This document shows positions 33,146 through 44,273 of a DNA stretch of 64,000 bases, in pieces. How positions within the stretch are numbered: the stretch's first letter is position 1; every line of letters starts with the position of its first letter. The notes below the pieces were generated by a model. The model was not told the DNA's origin. It saw nothing but the letters and a program-made list of their open reading frames with translations, and searched no databases. Made by a program: the position numbers and the translations under genes. Source of the stretch: Streptomyces venezuelae (GTDB lineage: Bacteria > Actinomycetota > Actinomycetes > Streptomycetales > Streptomycetaceae); NCBI RefSeq assembly GCF_008642295.1, contig NZ_CP029190.1, positions 992,001 through 1,056,000 on the forward strand. Reading direction: 5' to 3'.

Positions 33146-34873
33146 TTACGAGCCGCGCCCGCTGGTGGCCGCGTAGTACTGGAGGTCCTGCACTTCCACC
33201 GTGCGGTCCACCCGGTAGGGCAGCTCCACCTCCACCCCGTTCTTCCCGCCGCGCACGACCGTGGCCGCGCTGGTCCCCGGGCGCAGCGGGAGCAGCTTGG
33301 CGTGCAGACCGGCCGGCGCCTCGTGCCCGGTGACGGCCGATCCGACGGTGCTGCGGACGGTTGCCGGGGCGGTCAGGAAGCTGAGTACCTCCACGGTGTC
33401 CCGGGGTGCGGCACTGCCCCGGCGCAGCGACATGACCAGCGACTGGTCGCCGGTCGGGTCGGCGGCGGCGAACTGGGTGCGGGAGGTCAGGTAGAGGGTG
33501 TCCCGGACGATCTTCGGCCACTTCCCGGTCTTGAACCGGGTGACGTAGTAGGAGCTGAGGTCCAGATAAGTGTGGCCGTTGTGCATCGAGGGGGCGAACT
33601 GGCTGCCCTCGGAGTAGTCGTTCCAGGTGGTGAGCTGTACCCAGTCGGCGCCGTCCTCGATGGCCCGGGTCCAGGTGGCCCGCAGGGTCGCGGTGTTGCC
33701 GGCCTCGTCGTAGATGCCCTGGTTGGGGCGGGCGTCCTGGACGGACACCGGCTGCATCCAGATCTTGCCCATCGCGTGGGCGCGCTTGACGTCCCGGGTG
33801 GAGCTCTCCTGGCCGGTGTAGCTGCGGCTGCCCCATTCGGAGAAGCCGTGGCTGATCGGGGCGAACGCGCCGCTGTGCGCGCCGAAGTCGAGGAACAGCG
33901 GGACGAAGGCCGTACGGATGCCGTGCCGGGACTTCAGCAGGTCCAGGACCTGGGTCCACCAGGCCACGCTCTTCGCCTCCGCCTTGAAGGGGGAGATGAC
34001 GAGCCGGCCGTCGGGGAGCCGGTGGGCGGCGGGGGCCTGGCCGATCCGGGCGAGGGTGTCGGCGAGGACCGCCGGGTCGTCCGTCTTCAGCGAGGTCATG
34101 TCCGGCATCAGCATGATCCGGAAGCCGGGGTCCACCGAGTGGGCCGCCTCCATCAGGAGGTTGGACCGCTCCCAGTTCTTCCCGGAGAGGGACAGCAGGT
34201 CGAGGGTGAACCCGTCGAGTCCGGCCGCGCGGGCGGTGCGGACCTCCTGCTGGAGGTTGGCCAGCTCCCAGTTGCCGTCCTTGGGCGGCACGGGCAGCGG
34301 CCGATCGCGCAGCAGGCCGCCGTAGGCGCCGTGCTTGCCGTTCTCGCCGTCCGGGTTCAGGTAGTTGCGGGTGTAGTAGTCCCGGTCCGCGCTCGCGTTG
34401 TCGAGGGAGAGCGGGTAGGGGGTGAAGTAGTGCGCGAAGACCAGCTTCCGGCTGGACCGCAGGGTGGCGGTGGAGGGCATGTCGAAGGGCAGGGCGCCGG
34501 CCGGCCGCGCCGTGCTCGCGTCCCCGCCGCCGTTCCCGCCCTGTCCTGCCGTGCTGCCGCTGCCGCCGCCGTTCCCGCCGGGTTTGCCCTTTGCCGGATT
34601 GCCGCCGCTCGCTCCCGGAGCGGGGGCGGTGCCGGGTGCCGGGCCGCCGGAGGCGGTGTCGTCCGCGGGTGCCACCGGTTCCGGGTCGCGGGGGCCGGCG
34701 GCGGAGCCGACCGGCCCCGCGTCGGCCCGGAAGGGGTCCCAGACAATGCCCGCCGCGAGGCATGCGCCCACCAGGAGGCAGGCCGTGACCAGGAAGGAAA
34801 GCAACGGACGACGTCCGCGGAAGCCCGCGCGGCGCCGATGCGTTAACGGCCTCTGCCGCTGATGCGCTCTCAT
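33146..34873 (-). CDS. Secreted alpha-1,3-glucanase-like glycoside hydrolase (GH71) with TTA codon
   Basis: 575 aa from ATG 34873. Basic N-terminus and one export segment (LLSFLVTACLLVGACLAAGI), then a low-complexity Gly/Pro/Ser linker (about residues 50-125). The catalytic region begins KLVFAHYFTPYPLSLDNASA and contains DGFTLDLLS, IMLMPDMTS, and WVQLTTWNDYSEGS, matching GH71 mutanase-like enzymes. A beta-rich C-terminal domain follows. Codon 10 is TTA (34844-34846), so bldA control is likely. It probably digests fungal alpha-1,3-glucan outside the cell. Confidence 0.85.
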   Translation of the reverse strand: MRAHQRQRPLTHRRRAGFRGRRPLLSFLVTACLLVGACLAAGIVWDPFRADAGPVGSAAGPRDPEPVAPADDTASGGPAPGTAPAPGASGGNPAKGKPGGNGGGSGSTAGQGGNGGGDASTARPAGALPFDMPSTATLRSSRKLVFAHYFTPYPLSLDNASADRDYYTRNYLNPDGENGKHGAYGGLLRDRPLPVPPKDGNWELANLQQEVRTARAAGLDGFTLDLLSLSGKNWERSNLLMEAAHSVDPGFRIMLMPDMTSLKTDDPAVLADTLARIGQAPAAHRLPDGRLVISPFKAEAKSVAWWTQVLDLLKSRHGIRTAFVPLFLDFGAHSGAFAPISHGFSEWGSRSYTGQESSTRDVKRAHAMGKIWMQPVSVQDARPNQGIYDEAGNTATLRATWTRAIEDGADWVQLTTWNDYSEGSQFAPSMHNGHTYLDLSSYYVTRFKTGKWPKIVRDTLYLTSRTQFAAADPTGDQSLVMSLRRGSAAPRDTVEVLSFLTAPATVRSTVGSAVTGHEAPAGLHAKLLPLRPGTSAATVVRGGKNGVEVELPYRVDRTVEVQDLQYYAATSGRGS

Positions 34874-34919
34874 CCTCCGGCCCCTCCCTGGAATATGCCC
34901 GCGTATGGGGCTGGACAGA

Positions 34920-34948
34920 AGTAGAGCGGATTCCCGCCCTACGGACAA
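34920..34948 (-). promoter_or_regulatory. Candidate promoter for the GH71 gene
   Basis: On the minus strand TTGTCC (34948-34943) and TCTACT (34925-34920) are separated by 17 nt, 47 nt before the GH71 ATG. The fit to sigma-70-like consensus is moderate. Further upstream lies ACGTACGT. Confidence 0.35.
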
Positions 34949-35022
34949 CCGTTCGCCGGGTCGGCGGCCTTGACACGTACGTCACACGCACCACGGGAAC
35001 TACGCCGGGCCGTTTGCCGCGG

Positions 35023-35988
35023 CTAATTCGACCCTGCCGGGGAGTCTGGGGAGTCTGTCGGCGTGTACACACTGAGCACCGCGCCGCCGAGCAGGATCGC
35101 ACCGCCGGCCAGCTGGAGGAGGGTCACGCTCTCCCCGAGGAGGGCCCAGGCCGCCAGCACTCCCACGACGGGCTCCAGCATGCTGAGGATGGAGGCCCCG
35201 GTGGCGCCGAGCTTCTTGGCGCCGACGAAGAACAGGGCGATCGGCATGGCGGTGGAGAGGACCGCGATGGCGGCGACGGCCGCCCAGCCGGAGGGCTCGA
35301 ATCCGAGGTCGAACCTCCCGGCGGGCACGGCAACGGCCGCCAGCGAGACGGCGGACCAGAGGACCACGTAGAGGGTGAGCTGCTGGGGCCCGATCCGGCC
35401 GGAGAGCCGGGTGCCCAGGACGACGTAGAGCGCGTACACCAGGGCGCAGCCCAGCGCGCAGAGCACCCCGACGGTGTCGGCCTCGCCGGGGCTGCCGACG
35501 GTCAGGGCCAGGCCGGCCAGCGCCACGCCGAGCGGGAGCAGCAGACGGGGCCTGGCCGTGTCGTGCCGCAGGGCGACGCCGAGGACGAGGACGAACACCG
35601 GGTAGATGTAGTGGAGGAGCACGGCCAGGCCGGGGGTGATCCGTTCCACGGCCAGCAGGTACAGCACCGACTGCAGGGCGAAGAGCAGGCCGAGGAGGAA
35701 GAGCCCGCCGAGGTCGCGCGGGGCGGGCCGGCTGCGTTCGTGCCGGGGCGTCCGGGGCATGAGCAGCGGCAGCAGGGCGGCGGTGAGGGCGAACCGGAGG
35801 ATCAGCAGGGTCATCACGTTCAGGCCCGTGTCGGCACCCCACACGGCGAGGACGGGCAGTAGGCCGAATCCGACCGCCGAGGCTCCCACGGCGGCGACCC
35901 CGCGGATCCTCGCGGTGGCGACGGCCGTGGTGGTGGCATTCGCGGCGGACAGTCGAACCTCCGTGATCGGCAGGTGAGTTGCCTGCAA
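35023..35988 (-). CDS. EamA/DMT family transporter
   Basis: About 321 aa with ten hydrophobic segments in two EamA repeats (VLLHYIYPVFVLVLGVAL; ILSMLEPVVGVLAAWALLGE), the family's repeat hallmark. No ATG or GTG precedes the first membrane segment in frame; TTG 35988 is the earliest start, but CTG codons downstream of GGAGG (about 35950) are possible. DMT transporters export small metabolites or amino acids. It diverges from the CorA-like-topology gene. Confidence 0.85.
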   Translation of the reverse strand: MQATHLPITEVRLSAANATTTAVATARIRGVAAVGASAVGFGLLPVLAVWGADTGLNVMTLLILRFALTAALLPLLMPRTPRHERSRPAPRDLGGLFLLGLLFALQSVLYLLAVERITPGLAVLLHYIYPVFVLVLGVALRHDTARPRLLLPLGVALAGLALTVGSPGEADTVGVLCALGCALVYALYVVLGTRLSGRIGPQQLTLYVVLWSAVSLAAVAVPAGRFDLGFEPSGWAAVAAIAVLSTAMPIALFFVGAKKLGATGASILSMLEPVVGVLAAWALLGESVTLLQLAGGAILLGGAVLSVYTPTDSPDSPAGSN

Positions 35989-36054
35989 AGTTACTGCTAC
36001 TGTCCTATCGGCCCGGACCGTTTGCTGTCCACTTCTGCCCAGTCGGGAGACTCG

Positions 36055-37410
36055 GTGCGCATCATCTCGGTTGTCACGTTCTCACTGCCGGTCGATTTCT
36101 CGCTCAGCAGCCTGATCGAGGACCGCGCGGCGGTCGTGGGACCGCTGCGGTCCTGTTTCCCGGGACTGCGGCTGCCGCCGCCGGCCGACGGGTACACCGG
36201 CGAGGGCGAGCCGGCCGACGAGGACATCGTGCTGGATTATCCGGAGCCGAACCACGCGGCGCGCATAGAGAACGCTCTGCTCGACGGCACGCTCCGGATC
36301 CAGGACGCCGAGCTCGGGGTGGACTTCACGGCGCGCGTCTATGTGAGCAGCCTGTCGATCGGCTTCGTGGTGTTCGAACTGCCCGCCTGTCCGGACGACA
36401 TCGACCTGCACATCGACAAGCCGGGCCGCGGCCAGGAGCTCCGCGACCTGGAGGCGCCGTACCGGAAGGCCCTGGGCCGTCAGATCCGCACCTGGTGCGC
36501 GGGCATGAAGCAGGCGCTGGTGCCGCTCGGCTCGGTCGGCGAGCGGACGGCGGAGGACGGGATGCTGCCGGCGGCGCGGATGCTGTGGTGGCACCGGGTC
36601 CTGATCGAACCGGGCGACAACGTTCCGGTGAGTGTGCGGGTGGGGGTGACCTGCACCCTCGGGGAGACCTCCTGCACCGTGGGCTACCTCTTCTCCCGGG
36701 TCACCGGCGCGGACGAGGAATCCCTCCAGGAGTATGTGAACGGGCTGATCCTGGCCTCGCAGAACTGGCTGATCATCGACGATGCCACCCGGCTGACCTC
36801 CACCCAGCTGATGCGCATCGAAACGGACGGCCCGCACAACCAGGCCGAGATCGACCGGCAGTACGACGAGATCCTCGATCTCACGGACAAGGCGACCTTC
36901 CGCAGCGTGATCTTCAGCGAGAGCATCCGCTACGTCTCCAACTCGCAGCTGACCGTGAAGAACACGGTCGACCAGGCGTGGGGCATCTCGGAGGAGGGCC
37001 GCACCCTCACCGACCGGATGGCCGCGCTGCGCGAGATCTTCAATCTGCGGCGCGAGCGGGTGGCCAACCGGCGCGATGAGTTCCGCAACAAGGTGATCGT
37101 GGCGCTGACCTCGCTCGCCATCGTGCAGTGCGTGTTCGTCTGGTACGACTTCTACACCGAGGACAAGGTCAAGACCGCCCCGCAGCCTCGGCCCCTGATC
37201 GCCTACGCGGTGCTGATCGTGTTCATCCTCGGTCTGCTGGTGGTTCCCCTGGCCGCCTCGCTCTGGCGGCGGCTGGCCGCACGGCTGCGGCGGAACGCCG
37301 GGCGCCGGTCACCGCAGTCGCCGCCGAGGCCGCCCGTCCAGGGCATTCCCGGCCCGCGTACCGGCTCGGACCACACCCCCCGCACCAGCGAATTCGGCCG
37401 GGCCGGTTGA
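36055..37410 (+). CDS. Membrane protein with CorA-like topology, unknown function
   Basis: 451 aa from GTG 36055, behind GGGAGA. About 330 soluble residues lead to a helical region (ALREIFNLRRERVANRRDEF), two membrane segments (VIVALTSLAIVQCVFVWYDF; AYAVLIVFILGLLVVPLAAS) and a basic, Pro-rich tail. A large soluble N-terminus, a coiled helix and a C-terminal TM pair is the layout of CorA, but the GMN motif that defines CorA is absent. I do not recognise the family. A TTA gene with degenerate STAND-like features follows 123 nt later. Confidence 0.7.
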   Translation: MRIISVVTFSLPVDFSLSSLIEDRAAVVGPLRSCFPGLRLPPPADGYTGEGEPADEDIVLDYPEPNHAARIENALLDGTLRIQDAELGVDFTARVYVSSLSIGFVVFELPACPDDIDLHIDKPGRGQELRDLEAPYRKALGRQIRTWCAGMKQALVPLGSVGERTAEDGMLPAARMLWWHRVLIEPGDNVPVSVRVGVTCTLGETSCTVGYLFSRVTGADEESLQEYVNGLILASQNWLIIDDATRLTSTQLMRIETDGPHNQAEIDRQYDEILDLTDKATFRSVIFSESIRYVSNSQLTVKNTVDQAWGISEEGRTLTDRMAALREIFNLRRERVANRRDEFRNKVIVALTSLAIVQCVFVWYDFYTEDKVKTAPQPRPLIAYAVLIVFILGLLVVPLAASLWRRLAARLRRNAGRRSPQSPPRPPVQGIPGPRTGSDHTPRTSEFGRAG

Positions 37411-37533
37411 ACATTCGACGGAATATGGCATTCCCCTGGCCATCCTGTGGAACTGGCGCATAATCGTCCTACCGCGGCCAAAATGAGCGTCTTGCCGCGC
37501 CTTGGACACGCATGCATGGGGGGCATCGTGCCG

Positions 37534-37968
37534 ATGACGACGTTACCGGTCAGCACCGACCGCCTTTCGGGACTGCTCACCGCCGTGCGCCGGGGCCGGG
37601 TGGTCACGCTCACCGGCCGGTTCCGGGAACCGCGCAGCCGGCTCGCCCGGGAGATCGCCCAGCGGCTCGCCTCGAACTACTGCGACGGCGTGGCGGTGGT
37701 CACCGTGGAACACGGCTTCGGAGTGCGCCGGCTCACCGCCGCGCTGGGCGGGCTGCCCGGCATGCCGTTCCTGCCGTGCGGCACCGCGAACCCGGCCTCG
37801 TACCTCGCCGAACGGGACATGCTGCTGGTCCTGGACGGCTGCGACCGGCTCACCCCGCAGGCAGTGCAGTGGCTGGGCGAACTACTCACCGCCGCTCCGG
37901 GGCTGCGCATCCTGGCGGCGGGCCGGTTCCCGCTGGCCCTGGAACACGAGCAGGTCCACCGCCTCTGA
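37534..37968 (+). CDS. Small STAND/NB-ARC-like protein lacking a P-loop, with TTA codon
   Basis: 144 aa from ATG 37534, with GGGGGG upstream; ATG 37516 or 37483 are alternatives. It follows the order of the NB-ARC part of LuxR/AfsR-type regulators: [43 protein letters not shown] for Walker [19 protein letters not shown] for the sensor region. The expected GPGGVGKT reads GRFREPRS, so ATP binding is doubtful. No HTH or TPR region. Codon 4 is TTA (37543-37545). Either a truncated regulator or a small adaptor; it encodes a complete frame. Confidence 0.6.
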   Translation: MTTLPVSTDRLSGLLTAVRRGRVVTLTGRFREPRSRLAREIAQRLASNYCDGVAVVTVEHGFGVRRLTAALGGLPGMPFLPCGTANPASYLAERDMLLVLDGCDRLTPQAVQWLGELLTAAPGLRILAAGRFPLALEHEQVHRL

Positions 37969-38119
37969 CGGCGCCCGGACACCGTCGGCCGAGGCACCCG
38001 CCCGGTCCCGAACTCCCCTTCGTCAGCCCGCATTTGACCCACCGCTCGTTGGAGTGGATCTCTGCCGGTCTACGCGCGTCCGGTACCGGCGGGCACCGGA
38101 CTGCCCCGAGGGTGAGTTC

Positions 38120-40057
38120 ATGATCACTGAGCCCACCACTCCTCACACGGCCGGCGGACCCACCCGGCGCACCCTGCTCGCCGGAGCCGGCGTCGGAGCC
38201 CTGGCCGTGGCCGGCGGGGTCGCCGCGGCGGCTCCGGCCGGCACCCCCACCACCGCCGTCTCGGCCGCCCCGTCCGCCGACTGGGAGACCTGCCTGTCGG
38301 TGGCCCGCGCCGTCCTGGTCCGGGACGAGAACGACGAGTCGCTGGTACCCCGCTACTCCGACATCCTGCTCGGCTCCGGACTCCCCCGGTCCCGCCGGCC
38401 GGGGAAGAGGGTACTGATCATCGGCGCCGGGCCGGCCGGACTGACCGCCGCCCACCTGCTGCGCTCGGCGGGCCACCGGGTGACCGTGATCGAGGCCAAC
38501 GCGAACCGGGTCGGCGGCCGGATCAAGACCTTCCGGGCGGGCGGCCACGAGCAGTCCCCGCCCCCGTTCGCCGACCCCAGGCAGTACGCCGAGGCCGGCG
38601 CGATGCGCATCCCCGACAGCCACCCGCTGGTCACCGGCCTCATCGACAGCCTCGGCCTCAAGCGCCGGAAGTTCCACCTGGTGGACGTGGACGCCTCCGG
38701 CCGCCCGGCCCACCGCACCTGGATCCTGGTCAACGGAATCCGGGTGCGCCGCGCCGACTACGCCCGCGATCCGCGCGCCGTGAACCGCTCCTTCGGGGTT
38801 CCGGCCGCGTACGAGACGGTCCCCGCGGCGCAGATCGTCCGTACCGCCCTCGCGCCCGTACGCAAGGAGGTCGACGGCAAGCAGGGCCGCGCCCTGGTCG
38901 AGGGCTGGGCGCGGGTGATCCGGCGCTACGGCCACATGTCGATGTACCGCTACCTCACCGACGAGGCCCGGCTCGACGAGCAGACGGTCGACCTGATCGG
39001 GACGGTGGAGAACCTCACCTCCCGGTTGCACCTCACCTTCCTGCACTCCTTTATCTCCGCCGCCCTGATCAGCCCGGACACCGCGTTCTTCGAACTCCCC
39101 GACGGCACCGGCACCCTGGCCGATGCCATGTACGAGCGTGTGAAGGACCTGGTGCGGCTGGACCGGCGGGCCACCCGGATCGCCCAGGACCCGGAGCGCA
39201 AGACCGTCACCGTCGAGACCGTCTCGGAGGGCCGCGGCAACCGGCGGGTGGTCCGGGAGACCTTCACCGGGGACATCGCGATCGTCACCGTCCCGTTCTC
39301 CGGGCTGCGGCACATTCCGGTCTCGCCCCCGTTCTCGTACGGGAAGCGGCGCGCGGTGACCGAGCTCCACTACGACGCGGCGACCAAGGTGCTGCTCGAA
39401 TTCAGCCGCCGCTGGTGGGAGTTCGACGAGGCCGACTGGAAGCGGGAGCTGGAGGCCGTACGCCCGGGGCTGTACGCCGCCTACCAGCTGGGCCGTACCC
39501 CGGCCGACGGGTCCCTGCTGGGCGCCCACCGGTCCGTACCGCGCGGCCATGTCACCGAGGCCCAGCGCTCGCACTACGCGGCCAGCCGGATCGTGGCCCG
39601 GGACCAGCCCGAGGCGGCGAACGTGATCGGCGGCGGCTCCACCACCGACAACCCCAACCGCTTCATGTTCCAGCCCTCCCACCCGGTGGAGGGCAGCGCC
39701 GGCGGGGTCGTGCTGGCCGCGTACAGCTGGGCCGACGATGCGCTGAAGTGGGACTCCTTCGACGATGCGGAGCGCTATCCGCGGGCACTGGCCGGGGTGC
39801 AGGAGGTGTACGGGCAGCGGATCGAGGTCTTCTACACCGGGGTCGGCCGCACCCAGTCGTGGATGCGGGACCCGTACGCGTTCGGCGAGGCCTCGGTGCT
39901 GCTGCCGGGCCAGCACACCGAACTGTTCCCGCACGTGCGGCGGCCGGAGGGCCGGCTGCACTTCGCGGGCTGCCACACCTCGGTCAAGCCGGCCTGGATC
40001 GAGGGCGCGCTGGAATCGGCGGTCCGCACGGCGCTGGAGGTCCATCTGGCGGACTGA
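38120..40057 (+). CDS. Tat-exported flavin amine oxidase, L-glutamate-oxidase-like
   Basis: 645 aa, ATG 38120. Twin-arginine signal R16-R17-[12 protein letters not shown]-binding [13 protein letters not shown] with the GG doublet [10 protein letters not shown]. Long stretches resemble L-glutamate oxidase of Streptomyces: [84 protein letters not shown], and the C-terminal [14 protein letters not shown]. The Arg and His of SRLHLxFxHSF, which I believe contact the substrate side chain, are kept. It is about 55 aa shorter than LGOX, missing an insert before HRTW. Probably makes an oxo-acid, ammonia and peroxide outside the cell. Confidence 0.85.
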   Translation: MITEPTTPHTAGGPTRRTLLAGAGVGALAVAGGVAAAAPAGTPTTAVSAAPSADWETCLSVARAVLVRDENDESLVPRYSDILLGSGLPRSRRPGKRVLIIGAGPAGLTAAHLLRSAGHRVTVIEANANRVGGRIKTFRAGGHEQSPPPFADPRQYAEAGAMRIPDSHPLVTGLIDSLGLKRRKFHLVDVDASGRPAHRTWILVNGIRVRRADYARDPRAVNRSFGVPAAYETVPAAQIVRTALAPVRKEVDGKQGRALVEGWARVIRRYGHMSMYRYLTDEARLDEQTVDLIGTVENLTSRLHLTFLHSFISAALISPDTAFFELPDGTGTLADAMYERVKDLVRLDRRATRIAQDPERKTVTVETVSEGRGNRRVVRETFTGDIAIVTVPFSGLRHIPVSPPFSYGKRRAVTELHYDAATKVLLEFSRRWWEFDEADWKRELEAVRPGLYAAYQLGRTPADGSLLGAHRSVPRGHVTEAQRSHYAASRIVARDQPEAANVIGGGSTTDNPNRFMFQPSHPVEGSAGGVVLAAYSWADDALKWDSFDDAERYPRALAGVQEVYGQRIEVFYTGVGRTQSWMRDPYAFGEASVLLPGQHTELFPHVRRPEGRLHFAGCHTSVKPAWIEGALESAVRTALEVHLAD

Positions 40058-40114
40058 CCCGTCGTCGCCGGCCGGCTCCGGCGCCCGGCGCCCGGCGCCC
40101 GGTGGCCGGTGGCC

Positions 40115-40933
40115 TCAGGTCCGGGCGGCGGGGCGGCCGGACCGGAGCTGCTGCCAGGCGGGGGTGGGGCAGCGGCCCTGCGGGCGGTTCGCAAGGAAGC
40201 GGGTGTACTTGACCTTGCGGGGCTGCTGTCCGAACTCCACCCAGTGCGCCTTGTCCTTGTTCTTGTGCCAGCCGTCGTTGGGCAGCCGGATGAAGTCCCG
40301 CCGGCCGTCCTTGTTCTTGCTGGTGATCTGGAGCACCTCGGCGTGCAGGAGGCGCGGCTTGACGATCACGCAGTAGTGGCGGAGCTCCTGGGTGGGGTCC
40401 TCGCGCAGCGGGACCATGGCCACCCAGATCTGGCCGGCCAGCGGCGGGCGGCCGAAGCGGTTGCCGTTGCGCCGGGCCAGGCCGGGGGTGCGGCTGCCGG
40501 CGCCGCGCTTCTGGTCCCAGGCCCGGACCCCGCGCAGGAAGAGCAGCGCGGCCAGCCCGGCCGCGCCGCAGATGGCCATGGCCCAGGGGGTCCAGTGCTC
40601 CGGGGCCGCCTCGATGCGGCTGTCCGCCCAGCGGGCGGCGACCTGTACGAGGGCGTACAGGCCGGCCGCGCGGGCGGCCACCAGCCACCAGATCAGCGGG
40701 CGCTGCTTGCTCGCGACCGTGGCCACGGTGAGGGTCGCGGCCACCGCAATGCCGTACACCACGGCGTACTCACCGGGTCCCGAAAGCTCCTGCGGCGGTG
40801 TCTGGGCGGCGAGGAGACGCTCCATCAGCATCGGGAGGGTGAGCAGATAGCCGGCCGTCAGCCAGCCGAGGACGAGGGCGATGCCCGCGCCGGCCACCCC
40901 GGTGCACGATGTGTTCTGATGCCGACGCGCCAC
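40115..40933 (-). CDS. Membrane protein with a C-terminal MazF/PemK-like domain
   Basis: 272 aa, GTG 40933, behind GGGGGAGGG. Three to four membrane segments occupy residues 12-135. A soluble C-terminal domain (about 160-262) reads PPLAGQIWVAMVPLRED, HYCVIVKPRLLHAEVLQITS, HWVEFGQQPRKVKYTRF, which follows the PemK/MazF order: G-x-IW near the start, CVIV for the RPxVVVS strand, a PITSK-like ITSK, and a late V-x-x-x-R. A membrane-tethered PemK-type protein of this kind exists in other Streptomyces by my memory. No antitoxin gene is evident. The domain call is by eye. Confidence 0.55.
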   Translation of the reverse strand: MARRHQNTSCTGVAGAGIALVLGWLTAGYLLTLPMLMERLLAAQTPPQELSGPGEYAVVYGIAVAATLTVATVASKQRPLIWWLVAARAAGLYALVQVAARWADSRIEAAPEHWTPWAMAICGAAGLAALLFLRGVRAWDQKRGAGSRTPGLARRNGNRFGRPPLAGQIWVAMVPLREDPTQELRHYCVIVKPRLLHAEVLQITSKNKDGRRDFIRLPNDGWHKNKDKAHWVEFGQQPRKVKYTRFLANRPQGRCPTPAWQQLRSGRPAART

Positions 40934-41001
40934 TGATGTCCCGCCCTCCCCCGACGACCCTGGGCGCACGCTAGCGCACGCTCCGGTCCGCCGGCGGGGT
41001 T

Positions 41002-41709
41002 TCACGCCTGCCGGGCAGGTGAGGTCCATTCCTCGTGGAGCAGGCCGAGGAGCACCTCGTCGGCGAAGGCCCCGTACACCCAGGCGGAGCGGCGCAGGGT
41101 GCCTTCCAGGGTGAAGCCGGCCGAGGTGGCGGCGGCGATCATCGCCGCGTTGTCGGCGAGGGTGTCGACCTGGAGCCGCCGGAGGCCGCGGACGGTGAAC
41201 CCGTAGTGGCAGAGCAGCTGCACCACCTCGCGCCCGAGGCCGCGTCCGCGGCAGCCGGGGCGCAGCGAAATGCCCAGGTGGGCACCGCGGTTGTGGGTGT
41301 CGATGCCCCAGAGCAGGGCTTCCCCGGCGAGTTCGCCGGTGGCGAGTTCCACGACGGAGAACACGGCTGCGTCCTCGGCGGGGCCGCCGGGCTCGTAGGG
41401 CGAGTGCCCGCCGGCGGCGGCCAGGGCCTGTCTTTTGGATCAGGCCGGATCAGCCCGCGGCGTCTGGCGCCGTGCATCGCAAGGCCGAGGAGGGAGCCAC
41501 TGCGGAGCATTGGCGACCGACGAGAACGCAGCGAGGTGCGGTGCCAGACGCCGCGGGCCCGGCGTGATCCGAAAGACAGGCCCTACGGGCCGCCAGGGCC
41601 GGGAGTCGGCCCGCGAGCGGGTCGCCACGTCCTCGTACAGCTCGGCGTGGAGTACGGCCACGTCTTCGGGGAGCCGGGCGCGCAGCCCGGTCGTCTGTCC
41701 TTGGATCAC
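41002..41709 (-). pseudogene. GNAT acetyltransferase gene split by a MITE-like element
   Basis: The start is GTG 41709. The first part ([20 protein letters not shown], then AELYEDVATRSRADSRPWRP) runs into an inverted-repeat element at 41584-41423 that carries a stop. Beyond it the gene resumes (AAAGGHSPYEPGGP, VFSVVELATGELAGEALLWG, THNRGAHLGISLRPGCRGRG for acetyl-CoA binding) and ends at 41002. Cutting out 41423-41584 (162 nt) joins CCC-GT to G-GCC in frame and gives a 181-aa GNAT. No full product can be made from the present sequence. A later start at 41364 would leave a C-terminal fragment. Confidence 0.88.
41423..41584. mobile_element. MITE-like inverted-repeat element (162 bp)
   Basis: Ends AGGGCCTGTCTTTTGGATCA and TGATCCGAAAGACAGGCCCT are imperfect inverted repeats. 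The match extends inward through CCCGCGGCGTCTGGC to give about 45 bp at each end with a few mismatches and one 4-nt gap. The core has no credible gene. It interrupts a GNAT gene in frame-preserving length (162 = 54 codons). No clear target-site duplication is seen. This resembles non-autonomous IS-derived elements in Streptomyces that I recall; the parent transposase is not in the window. Confidence 0.75.
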
Positions 41710-41755
41710 CGGCCATTCCCAGCCGGTGCGCTGCCGCTGCACCACACCATTACGG

Positions 41756-41791
41756 GTCCGCCCCGGCCGGCGAATGCCGGCCGGGGCGGAC
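41756..41791 (-). terminator. Strong hairpin downstream of icd
   Basis: A perfect 16-bp stem (GTCCGCCCCGGCCGGC / GCCGGCCGGGGCGGAC) with loop GAAT, extended by flanking CACCAC ... GTGGTG. It lies 112 nt past the icd stop on the minus strand and 47 nt before the GNAT start; it would act in both orientations. Confidence 0.65.
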
Positions 41792-41902
41792 CGTGGTGGT
41801 GCAGGCGAGCCGGACCAGGCCGCCAAGCCAGGCAAAGCCAGGGCTTGCCGGCCCAGACGGGGCCTTCGGACCAGCCCGGGCTCAGGCCCGGCTTGACCGG
41901 GC

Positions 41903-44185
<2,283 letters not shown>

Positions 44186-44204
44186 TCAGCCTGAGGACAA
44201 CGAA

Positions 44205-44241
44205 GGCGCCGGTCCCGACGGGATCCGTCGGGACCGGCGCC
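44205..44241 (-). terminator. Hairpin downstream of the DUF805 gene
   Basis: A perfect 17-bp stem (GGCGCCGGTCCCGACGG / CCGTCGGGACCGGCGCC) with a 3-nt loop GAT, 32 nt past the DUF805 stop; it separates that transcript from icd. Confidence 0.65.
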
Positions 44242-44273
44242 GGACAGGCTGCGGTGTCTTGCCGGGGCGGGGC

